42,729 bases of DNA from Herbidospora cretacea (GTDB taxonomy: Bacteria > Actinomycetota > Actinomycetes > Streptosporangiales > Streptosporangiaceae), in the NCBI RefSeq assembly GCF_001570605.1, contig NZ_BBXG01000033.1:1-42729 (forward strand), written 5' to 3'. The first letter of the stretch is position 1, and the number at the start of each line of letters is the position of its first letter. Under the pieces are notes generated by a model, which was given only the letters and a program-made list of their open reading frames with translations, ran no database searches and had not been told where the DNA came from. This document shows positions 7,453 through 17,644 of this stretch, piece by piece. Both the position numbers and the translations under genes were made by a program.

Positions 7453-8610
7453 GTGACGTGCAAGCACTGCGGCCGACCCCTGGAACTACGGCAGGGACGA
7501 GGCCGCCCCAAGGAGTACTGTCCCGAGACCGACTGCCAGGCCGCCGCCAAGAAATCACGCGAACTCCGCCGAGCCACCCCCGGCCTCGACGGATCGCTGG
7601 CCCGGGCCGAGGACCTCTACGAGCGCATGGAAAAGGGGCTGGCCGCCGCCATCGCCCCGCTGGCCCAGGTGCTCGCCGATGAGCTCTCCCCGGCGGGTGT
7701 CGAGGCGCGGCTCAGTGCGGTGCAGGCCGAGGCGCACACCCGCGTCGCCGTCGCGCGTGCGGAGCGGGAGCAGGCCTTCGAGCAGGTGCGTCTCGCGCGG
7801 GCCGCCACCGAGGAGGCCCGCGCCAGTGCTCAGCAGGCGCGGCAGCGCGCCGAGGAGGCGGAGGCCGAGAGGGACAACGCCTTCACCGACGCCGAGAACG
7901 CGCGGGAGCAGGCCCTGGCCGCGCTGCGGGAGGCGGCGGCGACCGAGCGCGTCGCCAAGCAGGCCGCTGACGAGGCCCGGCGCCGGGCCGATCAGGCCGA
8001 GTCTCGCCGGGACCACGCCGAGGCCGAGACGCAGGAGGCTCGGGCGGCCGTCACGGAGGCCGAGAAGAAGGCCCGGCGGGCGGAGGTCAGGGCCGCTGCG
8101 GCGCAGAAGGACGTACAGGAGGCTCGGAAGGATCTGGCGAACGCCGAGAAGGAGACCGCGGCGGCGTCGGCGCGCGCCGACGCGGCCGAGTCCGAGCGTG
8201 ACCGCGCCATCGCCCGGGCGGAGGCGGCCGAACACGCCCGAGGCGAGGCCGCCGCCTCGGCGGCCGAGGCGAAGGCGGAGGCGGTCCGTCTCACGGCGGC
8301 GCTGGCCCGATCCGAGCAGGTCGCCGCGGAGGCCCAGGCTGAGCGGGGGTCGCTGTCGACGACTGTGGGTCTCCTTCAGGCGGAGGCGGCGGCGCTCAAG
8401 AGCGCCGCCGAGAGGAGCGGGGCCGAGCGGGACGCCGCGCAGGAGGCCGCCGCGACGCTCCGGGGCGAGCTCGCTCTGGAGCGGGCCCGGCTCGGCGATC
8501 TGCGTTCGGAGCTGGAGTCCGCCCGGATGGAAGCGGCTGTCCTGCGCGAGCGGGCCGTCACGGCTGAGCTCAGGACTCGCACTGGCGACATACCGTCGCA
8601 GGCCGACTGA
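7453..8610 (+). CDS. Zinc-ribbon, alanine-rich coiled-coil protein (KfrA-like)
   Basis: The 385-residue protein starts with a small metal-binding module, CKHC then CPETDC (four Cys within about 25 residues). From about residue 50 to the end it is an almost uninterrupted Ala/Glu/Arg-rich coiled coil. The layout resembles KfrA-type DNA-binding coiled-coil proteins of plasmids and the coiled-coil partners of some tyrosine-recombinase transposons. GTG 7453 was preferred over GTG 7444 because AAGG at 7441-7444 is then a proper ribosome site. It follows a broken recombinase and a repeat array, and a 14-bp palindrome lies just upstream. A role in recombination or element maintenance is inference. 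Confidence 0.65.
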   Translation: MTCKHCGRPLELRQGRGRPKEYCPETDCQAAAKKSRELRRATPGLDGSLARAEDLYERMEKGLAAAIAPLAQVLADELSPAGVEARLSAVQAEAHTRVAVARAEREQAFEQVRLARAATEEARASAQQARQRAEEAEAERDNAFTDAENAREQALAALREAAATERVAKQAADEARRRADQAESRRDHAEAETQEARAAVTEAEKKARRAEVRAAAAQKDVQEARKDLANAEKETAAASARADAAESERDRAIARAEAAEHARGEAAASAAEAKAEAVRLTAALARSEQVAAEAQAERGSLSTTVGLLQAEAAALKSAAERSGAERDAAQEAAATLRGELALERARLGDLRSELESARMEAAVLRERAVTAELRTRTGDIPSQAD

Positions 8611-8703
8611 TGGTCAGACCGCATTCGGCAGTCCCGCACCGATGAGGTTTCCGCGCCTCGCCCGTCTGTACGGGCGTAAACGAACTCACAGGAGGCTGAC
8701 ACG

Positions 8704-9276
8704 ATGCGGAAACTGACCTTCGCCATGAGCGTGACCCTGGACGGCTACACCGCCGCGCCCGGCGACGACCTCGGCTGGAGCGGGGGAGAGGGGCCGAGCG
8801 CCGAGCTGTTCCAGTGGTGGTCCGACCGGGTGGCGGCGACCGGCCTGGCGCTGTACGGGCGCAGGCTGTGGGAGACGATGAGCCCCCACTGGCCGACCGC
8901 CGACCAGCGGCCCGGGGCCACCCCGGCGGAGATCGAGTACGCCCGCCGCTGGCGCGACATGCCGAAGGTGGTGTTCTCCTCGACGATCGACCAGGTCGGC
9001 TGGAACACCCGGCTGGTCACCGGCGACGCGGTCGCCGAGATCGCCCGGCTCAAGACCGGGGACGGCGGCCCGATGGACATCGGCGGCGCGACGCTCGCCG
9101 GGGCGGCCATGCGGGCCGGGCTGATCGACGAGTACGTGCTGGTCACCGTGCCGGTCCTGGTGGGCGGCGGCACCCCGTTCTTCACCGCGCTGGACCACTG
9201 GGTGAAGCTGAACCTGGTCGAGACGCGGACCTTTCCCGGCGGCGTGCTGATGACCCGGTACGAGAAAGTGAGCTGA
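8704..9276 (+). CDS. Dihydrofolate reductase-fold (RibD C-terminal) protein
   Basis: 190 residues with the DHFR/RibD fold: KLTFAMSVTLDGYTA at the start, LALYGRRLWETM, then MDIGGATLAGAAMRAGLIDEYVLVTVPVLVGGGTPFF. These small proteins probably reduce a pterin or other substrate with NADPH, but individual substrates are mostly unknown. AGGAGG lies just before the ATG. The stop codon directly abuts the convergent sigma-factor stop with no bases between. Sigma factors of the neighbouring type are often found beside such small enzymes. Confidence 0.85.
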   Translation: MRKLTFAMSVTLDGYTAAPGDDLGWSGGEGPSAELFQWWSDRVAATGLALYGRRLWETMSPHWPTADQRPGATPAEIEYARRWRDMPKVVFSSTIDQVGWNTRLVTGDAVAEIARLKTGDGGPMDIGGATLAGAAMRAGLIDEYVLVTVPVLVGGGTPFFTALDHWVKLNLVETRTFPGGVLMTRYEKVS

Positions 9277-10269
9277 TCACAGCGTCGCGGGCAGGCCCAG
9301 CCAGGGCTTGTCGCGGGCGTCGAACCCGGTGAGCTCGGCGATCTGGCCGCCGACGACACGCAGGACCGCGAGGGTGAACAGCCGGTGTTCCTGGTCGCCG
9401 GGGGCGCGGAGGTACAGCGCGGCGGCCGGCATGCGGTTGACCGTGGTGGCGATGCCGCGCCAGTCGTCGTAGCCGCGCTGGAAGAGGCCGTGGGCGACCC
9501 AGCCGTCGACCGCGTCCTCGGCCGTGACGATCACGTCAGGGTTGGGCAGCATCGCGAAGCGCAGGTCGTCGCGGAGCAGGGCCGTCAGGCCTTTGAGGTC
9601 GTTGCGCTCATGGGCGTCCATGTACGACCTCACCACGCCGCGCTCGTCGTCCGACAGCTCGTGCGCGGCGGGGCTGCGCCAGTCGAGGCGGCGGCCCGGC
9701 AGCTGCGCGCGCACCGTCACCCGGGCCCGTTGCAGTGCGCTGGTCACCGACGCGACGGTCAGTCCGAGGGCGTCGGCGGCCTGGGACGCCGGCCAGCCGA
9801 GGACGTCCCGCAGGATGAACACCGCCCGCTGGCGCGGCGGCAGGTGCTGGACGGCGACGATGAACGCCAGCTCGATCGTCTCCCGCGCCACCACCGACTC
9901 CTGCGGGTCCTCCGGGAGCATCCCGTCCGGGTAGGGCTGGAGATAGCGGGCGCCCGGCAGTTCGGCGGGCACGGGGATGCGGTCCCCGCGCCTGTCCAGG
10001 AAGTCCAGGCAGGCGTTGGTGGCGATCCGGTACAGCCAGGTCCGCGGCGCGGCGTGGCCCTTGAACGACTCCCGTTTCTGCCACGCCCGCAGGAACGTCT
10101 CCTGCGTCAGGTCCTGGGCGTCCTCGTAGTGGGCGAGCATCCGGTAGCAGTGCACCTGCAGCTCACGCCGGTAGCGCTCGGTGATGAGCGCGAACCGCGC
10201 CGGGTCGCCTGAGCGGGCCGCCGCGATGAACGCGGCCTCGTCGTCACCCGGCACTCTGGCGTCGGTCAT
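9277..10269 (-). CDS. ECF sigma factor with C-terminal SnoaL-like domain
   Basis: 330 residues. Region 2 is clear (YRRELQVHCYRMLAHYEDAQ, DLTQETFLRAWQ, residues ~28-75). Region 4 follows (LPPRQRAVFILRDVLGWPASQAADALGLTVASVTSALQRAR, ~140-185). An NTF2/SnoaL-like domain closes the protein (RSYMDAHERNDLKGLTALL through GFDARDKPWLGLP). This fits the TIGR02960/SigX5-like long ECF group, which has no classical anti-sigma factor and where the extra domain is thought to control activity. ATG 10269 gives the usual MTDA-type start; a GTG at 10308 would add 13 residues. It is divergent from the monooxygenase gene, so regulation of that gene is possible but unproven. Confidence 0.85.
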   Translation of the reverse strand: MTDARVPGDDEAAFIAAARSGDPARFALITERYRRELQVHCYRMLAHYEDAQDLTQETFLRAWQKRESFKGHAAPRTWLYRIATNACLDFLDRRGDRIPVPAELPGARYLQPYPDGMLPEDPQESVVARETIELAFIVAVQHLPPRQRAVFILRDVLGWPASQAADALGLTVASVTSALQRARVTVRAQLPGRRLDWRSPAAHELSDDERGVVRSYMDAHERNDLKGLTALLRDDLRFAMLPNPDVIVTAEDAVDGWVAHGLFQRGYDDWRGIATTVNRMPAAALYLRAPGDQEHRLFTLAVLRVVGGQIAELTGFDARDKPWLGLPATL

Positions 10270-10366
10270 GGTCGTCCATCCTGCCGGAAAAGGGTTGGAC
10301 GGGGTCACGGCCGGGCCGGTACCTTTCTGGCGAACGTGACCCCGCCGCAGGAGGTGAGACCCATGA

Positions 10367-11905
<1,539 letters not shown>

Positions 11906-11912
11906 TGGAGGG

Positions 11913-12530
11913 ATGCCGAAGTTGTTCGCCCGCATGTGGCCCCGGATGCGTCAGACCCTCGACAGCCGCGGCATGACCGAGCATCGGCGCGCCCTGCTGG
12001 CGGGGCTGACCGGGCAGGTCGTCGAGGTCGGCGCGGGTGACGGCGCGAACTTCGCGCACTATCCGGCGACCGTCACCCGGGTCCTGGCGGTGGAGCCCGA
12101 ACCCCGGCTGCGCGAGCTCGCGGCCGGGGCGGCGGCCAGGGCCCCGGTCCCGGTCGAGGTCAGCGGCGCGTCGGCCGGGCGGCTCCCGGCCCCCGACGCC
12201 TCCGTGGACACCGTCGTGTTCTGCCTGGTCCTGTGCACGGTCCCGGACGTCGACGGGGCCCTCGCCGAGGCCAGGCGGGTGCTGCGGCCGGGGGGTCAGA
12301 TCAGGTTCCTGGAGCACGGAAGGGCCGATTCTCCCGGTCTCGTACGTTTTCAGCGCGTCCTGGACGCGACCGTCTGGCCCCCTCTGGCGGGCGGCTGTCA
12401 CACCTCCCGCGACATCGTCACGGCGCTGGAGCGGGCCGGGTTCACCATCGCCGACCTGCGGCGGTACAACTTCCCGCCGGTCCGCACCCCGTGGTCGTTC
12501 CACGCGCGGGGCACCGCCACCGTCGGCTAG
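11913..12530 (+). CDS. Class I SAM-dependent methyltransferase (METTL7-like)
   Basis: 205 residues with motif I VVEVGAGDGANFAHY near residue 35, the acidic ribose-binding strand VLAVEPEPRLRELA, motif IV VDTVVFCLVLCTVPDVDGAL and VLRPGGQIRFLEH. The C-terminal GCHTSRDIVTALERAGF and the overall shape resemble METTL7-type small-molecule (thiol) methyltransferases. GGAGGG sits just before the ATG and overlaps the end of the rox-like gene, so the two are likely translated from one message. Its substrate is unknown. A joint role in modifying a xenobiotic or antibiotic is possible. Confidence 0.8.
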   Translation: MPKLFARMWPRMRQTLDSRGMTEHRRALLAGLTGQVVEVGAGDGANFAHYPATVTRVLAVEPEPRLRELAAGAAARAPVPVEVSGASAGRLPAPDASVDTVVFCLVLCTVPDVDGALAEARRVLRPGGQIRFLEHGRADSPGLVRFQRVLDATVWPPLAGGCHTSRDIVTALERAGFTIADLRRYNFPPVRTPWSFHARGTATVG

Positions 12531-13253
12531 CTACTCGCAGCGCCGCGTCCGGTCGGTGCCGGGCCCGCCGTTGCAGGAGTCGGCGTCGGCCCCGCCGTCG
12601 AGGTCGTCGGCCCCGCCGCCCCCGTTGAGCTCGTCGGCGTCGGCGTCGCCGCGCAGTTCGTCGTCGCCGCTGCCGCCGTTGAGCTCGTCGGTCCCCGCGC
12701 CGCCGGACAGGTCGTCGCCGCCGGTGCCGCCGTTGAGTTCGTCGGCGCCGGGGCCGCCGCGCAGCTCGTCGTCGCCCGCGTCGCCCCGGAGGGTGTCGTC
12801 GCCGCCGTTGCCGCGCAGGGTGTCATCGCCCTTCCCGCCGCGCAGGTCGTCGTGGGTGCCGCTGCCGCGCAGCTCGTCGTCGCCGTCGCCGCCGAGGACG
12901 ACCACCTTCTGGCCCTTGGGCAGGAGGTTCACCACGACGACGTCGTCCCCGTCGCCGGCCACCACCTTGATCTTGGTGGCCGTCTTGACCACCACGGTGG
13001 TCGGGCTCTCGGCGACGCAGCCCTTGATGGTGCCGGCCTCGTCCTCCAGGCGGATGACGTCCACGTCCTGGGTGATGGTGAGGTCGTTGGCGACGCCGGG
13101 CTCGGCCGTGTAGACGAGCTGGCCCCCGGTCAGCTCGGCGCACGTCCCGGCGGTCACCGGGGCGGCCTTGGCGGCGGCGGGCGTGGCCAGGGCGGGCAGA
13201 GTCAGAAGCGCGGCGGCGAGCAGGGCGCCCGACGATCGTCCCCAGCTGTTCAT
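12531..13253 (-). CDS. Secreted RTX-like calcium-binding repeat protein
   Basis: 240 residues with a signal peptide (SSGALLAAALLTLPALATPAAA). A beta-rich middle part contains TGGQLVYTAEPGVANDLTI and VVVKTATKIKVVAGDGDD. The second half is about ten nonapeptides of the RTX type, such as GGDGDDELR, GGPGADELN and GGAGTDELN. RTX repeats bind calcium and fold into a beta-roll outside the cell. The protein has no enzymatic domain and ends in CNGGPGTDRTRRCE, so it may be a structural or surface protein. AGGAGG precedes the ATG. Its stop abuts the methyltransferase stop convergently. The 9-residue units recur at DNA level as GTCGTCGCC-like 27-bp repeats. Confidence 0.85.
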   Translation of the reverse strand: MNSWGRSSGALLAAALLTLPALATPAAAKAAPVTAGTCAELTGGQLVYTAEPGVANDLTITQDVDVIRLEDEAGTIKGCVAESPTTVVVKTATKIKVVAGDGDDVVVVNLLPKGQKVVVLGGDGDDELRGSGTHDDLRGGKGDDTLRGNGGDDTLRGDAGDDELRGGPGADELNGGTGGDDLSGGAGTDELNGGSGDDELRGDADADELNGGGGADDLDGGADADSCNGGPGTDRTRRCE

Positions 13254-13385
13254 GGTTCCTCCTGGTGGTCGGCTTCGGGCTCACGCTAGGGAACCGGGAC
13301 GGTCCTGATCATCGGTGCCGTCCCTAGAGGTTCGGGAGGGTCTGCCCCCCTGCGCGGGCCGGGCCGCTGTGAGAGCATCCCGGCC

Positions 13386-13844
13386 ATGACCTGTGTGTGC
13401 GGGGCGGGCGCGGGGCCGCTGGGGGAGTGCGCCGACTACTACCACGCCATCCTGTCCGAGGAGCAGCGCGATCCGGGCATGTGGTCCTGGCACGCGCCCG
13501 TCGTCTGCGCCTACCTGCTCCAGCACCCCGCCGACGGCCACCCGAGGTTTCTCGACACGCAGTACCGCTGGCTGCAGCTCCTGCTCGACCAGGGCATCGA
13601 CGCGCTGGTCAAGGTCGCGGCCTACCAGAAGGCGCGCAACCGCCACGGGTCGCGGCAGGGCTACGACATGGCGCCGTTCGAGAAGTACGACCCGCTCCCC
13701 GCCGACTTCCCCACCCGTTTCCGGGAGTCCTTCAGCGGGCTGCCCGTCGCCGATGGCAGTTTTGTCTTCGACGGCCACGAGGCATACGGACGCCGGATCG
13801 GGATACTCGCCGAGGCGACCGTGGAGGCCTTTCGATCCAGCTGA
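13386..13844 (+). CDS. DUF5946 family protein
   Basis: A 152-residue soluble protein starting MTCVCGAGAGPLGECADYYHAILSEEQ. WSWHAPVVCAYLLQHP and the YRWLQLLLDQGIDAL helix follow. This pattern, with N-terminal Cys pairs and conserved His/Trp residues, fits the uncharacterised DUF5946 family common in actinomycetes. The conserved Cys and His suggest metal binding, but no function is established. The VOC-family gene starts 13 bases downstream on the same strand, so they may form a small operon. Confidence 0.7.
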   Translation: MTCVCGAGAGPLGECADYYHAILSEEQRDPGMWSWHAPVVCAYLLQHPADGHPRFLDTQYRWLQLLLDQGIDALVKVAAYQKARNRHGSRQGYDMAPFEKYDPLPADFPTRFRESFSGLPVADGSFVFDGHEAYGRRIGILAEATVEAFRSS

Positions 13845-13857
13845 GAGGGAGACGCGC

Positions 13858-14253
13858 ATGCTCCGAGGACCGGGCACGATCATGTTCTGGGCCGATGACC
13901 TGTCGGCCGCCAAGAGCTGGTACGCCGAGGCGCTGGGGGTGGAGGCCTACTTCGAGGTCCCCGGCTACATCGAGTTCCGCATCGGCGACCACCAGACCGA
14001 GCTCGGCATCGCCGACCGCCGCTATGCCCCCGACGGCATGAAGCAGGGCCCGGCGGGCGCGATCGTCCACTGGGCGGTGGACGACGTGCGCAAGACCCTC
14101 GACCGGCTGCTGGAGCTGGGCGCCGAGACGCTCATGCCGGTGACCGAGCGCGGCGAGGGGTTCGTCACCGCGGCGGTCACCGACCCGTTCGGCAACGTGC
14201 TGGGCATCATGTACAACCGCCACTACCTCGAGGTCGTCAACGGTCGAACCTGA
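13858..14253 (+). CDS. VOC-family (glyoxalase-fold) protein
   Basis: 131 residues with two beta-alpha-beta-beta-beta modules: GTIMFWADDLSAAKSWYAEALGV at the start, and GAIVHWAVDDVRKTLDRLLELGAE then VTDPFGNVLGIMYN at the end. This is the vicinal oxygen chelate fold used by glyoxalases, dioxygenases and antibiotic-binding proteins. GYIEFRIGDHQTELGI supplies the central strands. The likely metal ligands are His and Glu, but the reaction is unknown. The ATG at 13858 has GAGAGGGA in front. The 3' end overlaps the convergent P-loop gene by 17 bases. Confidence 0.8.
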   Translation: MLRGPGTIMFWADDLSAAKSWYAEALGVEAYFEVPGYIEFRIGDHQTELGIADRRYAPDGMKQGPAGAIVHWAVDDVRKTLDRLLELGAETLMPVTERGEGFVTAAVTDPFGNVLGIMYNRHYLEVVNGRT

Positions 14254-14854
14254 CCTCCTTGAGCCGGTCGGCCCCGGCCCGCGTCACCACGTGGGCCGTG
14301 AGGGCGGGCGCGGGGTCTCCTGCCTGCACGCGGCCAAGAAGCCGTCCCCACCTGCGCAGATGCCGCCCGAAGGTGGCCTTCGGCACCACCCGCCCCCGGC
14401 TTTGCTGCCCGGCCGCCGCCAGGTCGGCGGGGGTGTCGAGCAGCAGCAGGTGGAGCCGGGTGCCGCGCCGGACGGCCAGCCACGCCAGCAGGTGGAGGAT
14501 GGGCGCCGCGCAGCCCCGGTTGTGGGCGATCACCGGGCCGGTGCGCATCGCCCGCGAGATGCGGGAGATGTGGGTGACCCAGACGACGGCGGTCCTGACC
14601 GGTTTGGGGGCCCAGGCCAGCTTGGCCGCCCACCGCAGCCGCGACTGGTAGCTGTCGATGACGGTCAGGCCGTCGCGGACGACCGGCCGGTCCTCGTCGC
14701 CGCGCAGCCGGTAGAGGCGGCGCAGCAGCGTGGTCTTGCCCGCGCCCGGCAGGCCGGTCAGGATCACCAGCGATCCCGGCGGATAACTCAGCGTGTCGGC
14801 CGTGCTCTCGGCGGCCGGAACCCCCAGGGTCAACCTGTCCCCTCCCGTTGTCAC
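14237..14854 (-). CDS. P-loop ATPase/kinase-like protein
   Basis: 205 residues. GSLVILTGLPGAGKTTLLRRLYRL near residue 27 is a clear Walker A motif. RDGLTVIDSYQSRLRW and RGTRLHLLLLDTPADL are candidate Walker B/DTP strands of the AAA_33 or zeta-toxin/nucleotide-kinase type. The GTG at 14854 was chosen because upstream in-frame codons enter the preceding F420-reductase gene. No good ribosome site is visible, so the start is uncertain. It lies 31 bases after that gene on the same strand and may be the last gene of the LLM/F420 operon. The substrate is unknown. Confidence 0.7.
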   Translation of the reverse strand: MTTGGDRLTLGVPAAESTADTLSYPPGSLVILTGLPGAGKTTLLRRLYRLRGDEDRPVVRDGLTVIDSYQSRLRWAAKLAWAPKPVRTAVVWVTHISRISRAMRTGPVIAHNRGCAAPILHLLAWLAVRRGTRLHLLLLDTPADLAAAGQQSRGRVVPKATFGRHLRRWGRLLGRVQAGDPAPALTAHVVTRAGADRLKEVRFDR

Positions 14855-14885
14855 CCATGATGGCGAACAATCGCGGGCGGTGGGC

Positions 14886-15509
14886 TCATACGCGGTCGCG
14901 GGCCAGCATGGCGCGCAGTTCGGCCGCCTCGACGTTGGCGCCGAACGGCTCGGTCCCCGGCTCCAGGCGCACCCCGTCGGCCAGCGACCCGGCGAGCACC
15001 GGGTCGAACCCGAGCGCGTCCACGATCGCGGCGACGGCCGCGACGTCGGCGGGGTCGTCACCGGCGACGGCGATCGCGCGGCGGCCAGGCGCTCCGGCGG
15101 GCCGGGCGCCGTCCTCCAGGTCGTGGTAGCCCATGTGGTTGAACGCCTTGACCACCCGCGCGCCCGTCAGGAACTCCTGGACGATCCGGCTGGAGTCACC
15201 CAGGTCGTCGCGCACGCCGTCGACCTCCCACCAGTAGTTCATCGCGTCGATCACGAGCTTGCCGCGCAGTTCCTCCACCGGGAGGGTGCGGTGCCGGCCC
15301 AGCGGCAGGGCCAGCACGACCACGTCGGACCGGGCCGCCGCCTCGGCGGAGGTGACCGCGACCGCGCCGGGCACCAGCACCTCGACGACCAGGGCGATCC
15401 GCGCGGGGTCGCCGGAGCCCGCGATGAGCACGTCGTATCCGGCCGCGACGGCCAGCCGGGCCAGGACGGTGCCGACCTTGCCCGCACCCAGGATGCCGAT
15501 GGTGGTCAT
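14886..15509 (-). CDS. NADPH-dependent F420 reductase-like protein (NpdG family)
   Basis: 207 residues with a Rossmann motif at the very start, [43 protein letters not shown] and [17 protein letters not shown] follow, all typical of the F420-dependent NADP reductase/oxidoreductase coenzyme-binding family. Such enzymes pass hydride between NADPH and cofactor F420. The ATG overlaps the upstream LLM gene stop as ATGA, which implies translational coupling. Supplying reduced F420 (or flavin) to the two LLM enzymes is a natural reading of the operon, although direct F420 specificity is not shown. Confidence 0.75.
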   Translation of the reverse strand: MTTIGILGAGKVGTVLARLAVAAGYDVLIAGSGDPARIALVVEVLVPGAVAVTSAEAAARSDVVVLALPLGRHRTLPVEELRGKLVIDAMNYWWEVDGVRDDLGDSSRIVQEFLTGARVVKAFNHMGYHDLEDGARPAGAPGRRAIAVAGDDPADVAAVAAIVDALGFDPVLAGSLADGVRLEPGTEPFGANVEAAELRAMLARDRV

Positions 15510-16543
15510 GACCGCCCGGCCAGGAGGTCGCGGACCATGGGGATGACCTTGGAGCCGTACAGCTCGACGGCCTTGAGGCGGGCGCTGACCGGCTGCGGGC
15601 CGACGCTGTAGATGAGGTCGAAGCGGGCGACGCCCAGACTGGTGACCGCTGCGGCGATCTTGCGGGCGACGGTCTCGGGCGAGCCGATGTAGAGCGAGCC
15701 GTGGGCGATCTCGGAGTCGTACTCCGAGCGGCGGATCGGCGGCCAGCCCCGGGTCGCGCCGATCCGGTCGCGCATGATCTTGTAGCCGGGCCAGAACCCC
15801 TCGGCGGCCTCCTCGTCGGTGTCGGCGACGAAGCCGGGCGAGTGCATGCCGACCGGGTGGGCGGTGGTGCCGAACTGGCCGGCGGCCCGCTTGTACAGGT
15901 CGATGTAGGGGGCGAACCGGTCGGGCGCGCCGCCGATGATGGCGAGCATCAGCGGCAGGTCGTAGTGGGCGGTGCGGATCACCGACTGGGGTGAGCCGCC
16001 GACGCCGACCCAGGTGGTGAGGCGGCCCGACTCGGTCTTGGGGTAGACGTCGGCGTTGTCGAGGGCGGCGCGGACGGTGCCGCTCCAGGTGACCGGCTTC
16101 TCCTCCAGGAGCCTGGCGAACAGCTCGATCTTCTCCTCGAACAGCACGTCGTAGTCGGCCAGGTCGTAGCCGAACAGCGGGAAGGACTCGGTGAAGGAGC
16201 CACGCCCGAGGATCACCTCGGCCCGGCCGTTCGACAGCGCGTCGACGGTCGCGAAGCGCTGGAAGACGCGCACCGGGTCGTCGGAGCTGAGCACCGTGAC
16301 GCCGGAGGCCAGGCGGATGCGGGAGGTGCGGGTCGCGATCCCGGCCAGCACGGTCTCCGGGGTGGAGATCGAGTATTCGGGGCGGTGGTGCTCGCCCAGG
16401 GCGATCACGTCGACGCCGAGGTCGTCGGCGAGCACCGCCTCGTCGAGGACCTGGCGGATCGCGGCGGCGTGGGAGACGGGGGTCCCGGCGTCGTCGTTCG
16501 GCACGTCGCCGAAGGTGTCGAGGCCGAAGGAGATGTCGGTCAT
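15506..16543 (-). CDS. LLM-class flavin/F420-dependent oxidoreductase (copy 2)
   Basis: A 345-residue luciferase-like TIM-barrel enzyme. It has [21 protein letters not shown] near residue 37, the [43 protein letters not shown] core, then [20 protein letters not shown] enzymes use FMNH2 or F420H2 for oxygenation or hydride transfer. It is a paralogue of the upstream gene with exactly the same length, 345 residues. Both joints, with the upstream LLM gene and the downstream reductase gene, are ATGA overlaps. The substrate is unknown. Confidence 0.85.
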   Translation of the reverse strand: MTDISFGLDTFGDVPNDDAGTPVSHAAAIRQVLDEAVLADDLGVDVIALGEHHRPEYSISTPETVLAGIATRTSRIRLASGVTVLSSDDPVRVFQRFATVDALSNGRAEVILGRGSFTESFPLFGYDLADYDVLFEEKIELFARLLEEKPVTWSGTVRAALDNADVYPKTESGRLTTWVGVGGSPQSVIRTAHYDLPLMLAIIGGAPDRFAPYIDLYKRAAGQFGTTAHPVGMHSPGFVADTDEEAAEGFWPGYKIMRDRIGATRGWPPIRRSEYDSEIAHGSLYIGSPETVARKIAAAVTSLGVARFDLIYSVGPQPVSARLKAVELYGSKVIPMVRDLLAGRS

Positions 16544-17577
16544 GCGCTTCTTCTTCTCGGGGTGAGTAGTTCGCGGACGCGGGGGGCGACCTCGCGGCCG
16601 AGCAGCTCGATGGTGCGGGCTCGGGCGTCGCGGGGGAGGTGCATGATGTCGTACTTGAGGTCGAAGCGGCTGAGCCGCAGGTCACGGGCGGTTCTGGCGA
16701 TCTTCTCGGCGACCGTCCGGGGGGAGCCGACGTAGAGCGCGCCCTGGTCGAGCTCGGCCTCGAACCGCTCCCGGGTGGGGGCGTAGAAGCCGCGCTCGGC
16801 CGCCAGCGCCGCCACGACCGGCTGCCAGTGCCGCCACCAGACCTCCCGGGCCTCCTCGTCGGTGTCGGCGACCAGGCCCAGCGAGTGTTGCCCGATCGGC
16901 TGGGCGGGGCGGCCCGACCGCTCCAGCGCGGTGAGGTAGAGCTCGACGTTGCCGGCGAAGCGCTGGGGGCGTCCGCCGATCACGGCCATCATCAGCGGCA
17001 GGCCGTGGCGGGCGGCGCGCAGCACCGAGGTGGGGCTGCCGCCCACGCCAATCCAGGTGGGGATGCCGCCGGGGCGCATGCGCGGGCGCGGCAGGTGCCG
17101 CACCAGCGGGGCGCGGACCGTGCCCGACCAGGTCACCCGCTCCTCGCGTTCGAGGCGCAGGAACAGGTCGAGCTTCTCCTCGAACAGCCGCTCGTAGTCG
17201 GCCAGGTCGTAGCCGAACAGCGGGAACGACTCGGTCGCCGAGGCGCGGCCGAGCACGATGCGGGCCCGGCCGTCCGACACCGCGTCGAGGGTGGCGAACT
17301 CGTTGTAGAGCCGCACCGGGTCGTTGGTGCTGAGCACGGTCACCGACGTGCCGAGCGCGATGCGCCCGGTCGCGGTGGCGATCGCGGCCAGCAGCACCGG
17401 GGTGGCCGAGTCGGTGTGGCCCTCGCGGTAGTGCTCGCCCAGGCTGAACACGTCGAGCCCGGCCGCCTCGGCGAGCCGCGCCTCCTCGACGATCAGCCGG
17501 ACGGTCTCGGCGTCGGAGAGCACGCGGTCGCCGTCGGTGGCGACCTCCCCGAACGAGTTGAGCCCTATTTCGAACAT
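16540..17577 (-). CDS. LLM-class flavin/F420-dependent oxidoreductase (copy 1)
   Basis: 345 residues from the ATG at 17577, which has GAGG six bases ahead. It shows [58 protein letters not shown] and [29 protein letters not shown]. Longer starts would run through the MarR operator and are rejected. It is the first gene of a three- or four-gene operon read away from a divergent MarR gene. The two LLM genes are diverged duplicates, so they may act on related substrates or as a heteromer. The operon promoter probably has its TTGACA box inside the MarR palindrome. Confidence 0.85.
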   Translation of the reverse strand: MFEIGLNSFGEVATDGDRVLSDAETVRLIVEEARLAEAAGLDVFSLGEHYREGHTDSATPVLLAAIATATGRIALGTSVTVLSTNDPVRLYNEFATLDAVSDGRARIVLGRASATESFPLFGYDLADYERLFEEKLDLFLRLEREERVTWSGTVRAPLVRHLPRPRMRPGGIPTWIGVGGSPTSVLRAARHGLPLMMAVIGGRPQRFAGNVELYLTALERSGRPAQPIGQHSLGLVADTDEEAREVWWRHWQPVVAALAAERGFYAPTRERFEAELDQGALYVGSPRTVAEKIARTARDLRLSRFDLKYDIMHLPRDARARTIELLGREVAPRVRELLTPRRRSA

Positions 17578-17608
17578 CACTTGCCTCGACGTCATACGAT
17601 CGAAAATG

Positions 17609-17622
17609 ATTGACATGTCAAT
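17609..17622. promoter_or_regulatory. MarR operator in the divergent promoter region
   Basis: ATTGACATGTCAAT is a perfect 14-bp palindrome between the LLM operon and the marR-like gene. On the minus strand it contains TTGACA, a good -35 box, with TATGAC about 19 bases on, so binding would block the operon promoter. Confidence 0.75.
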
Positions 17623-17644
17623 TATATTCCGGGAGGAGACCGGG

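Noticed and set aside
12531-12900. CRISPR-like periodic repeat
   Set aside because: The periodicity is the 27-bp coding unit of the RTX nonapeptides, in frame with the secreted protein; there are no spacers.
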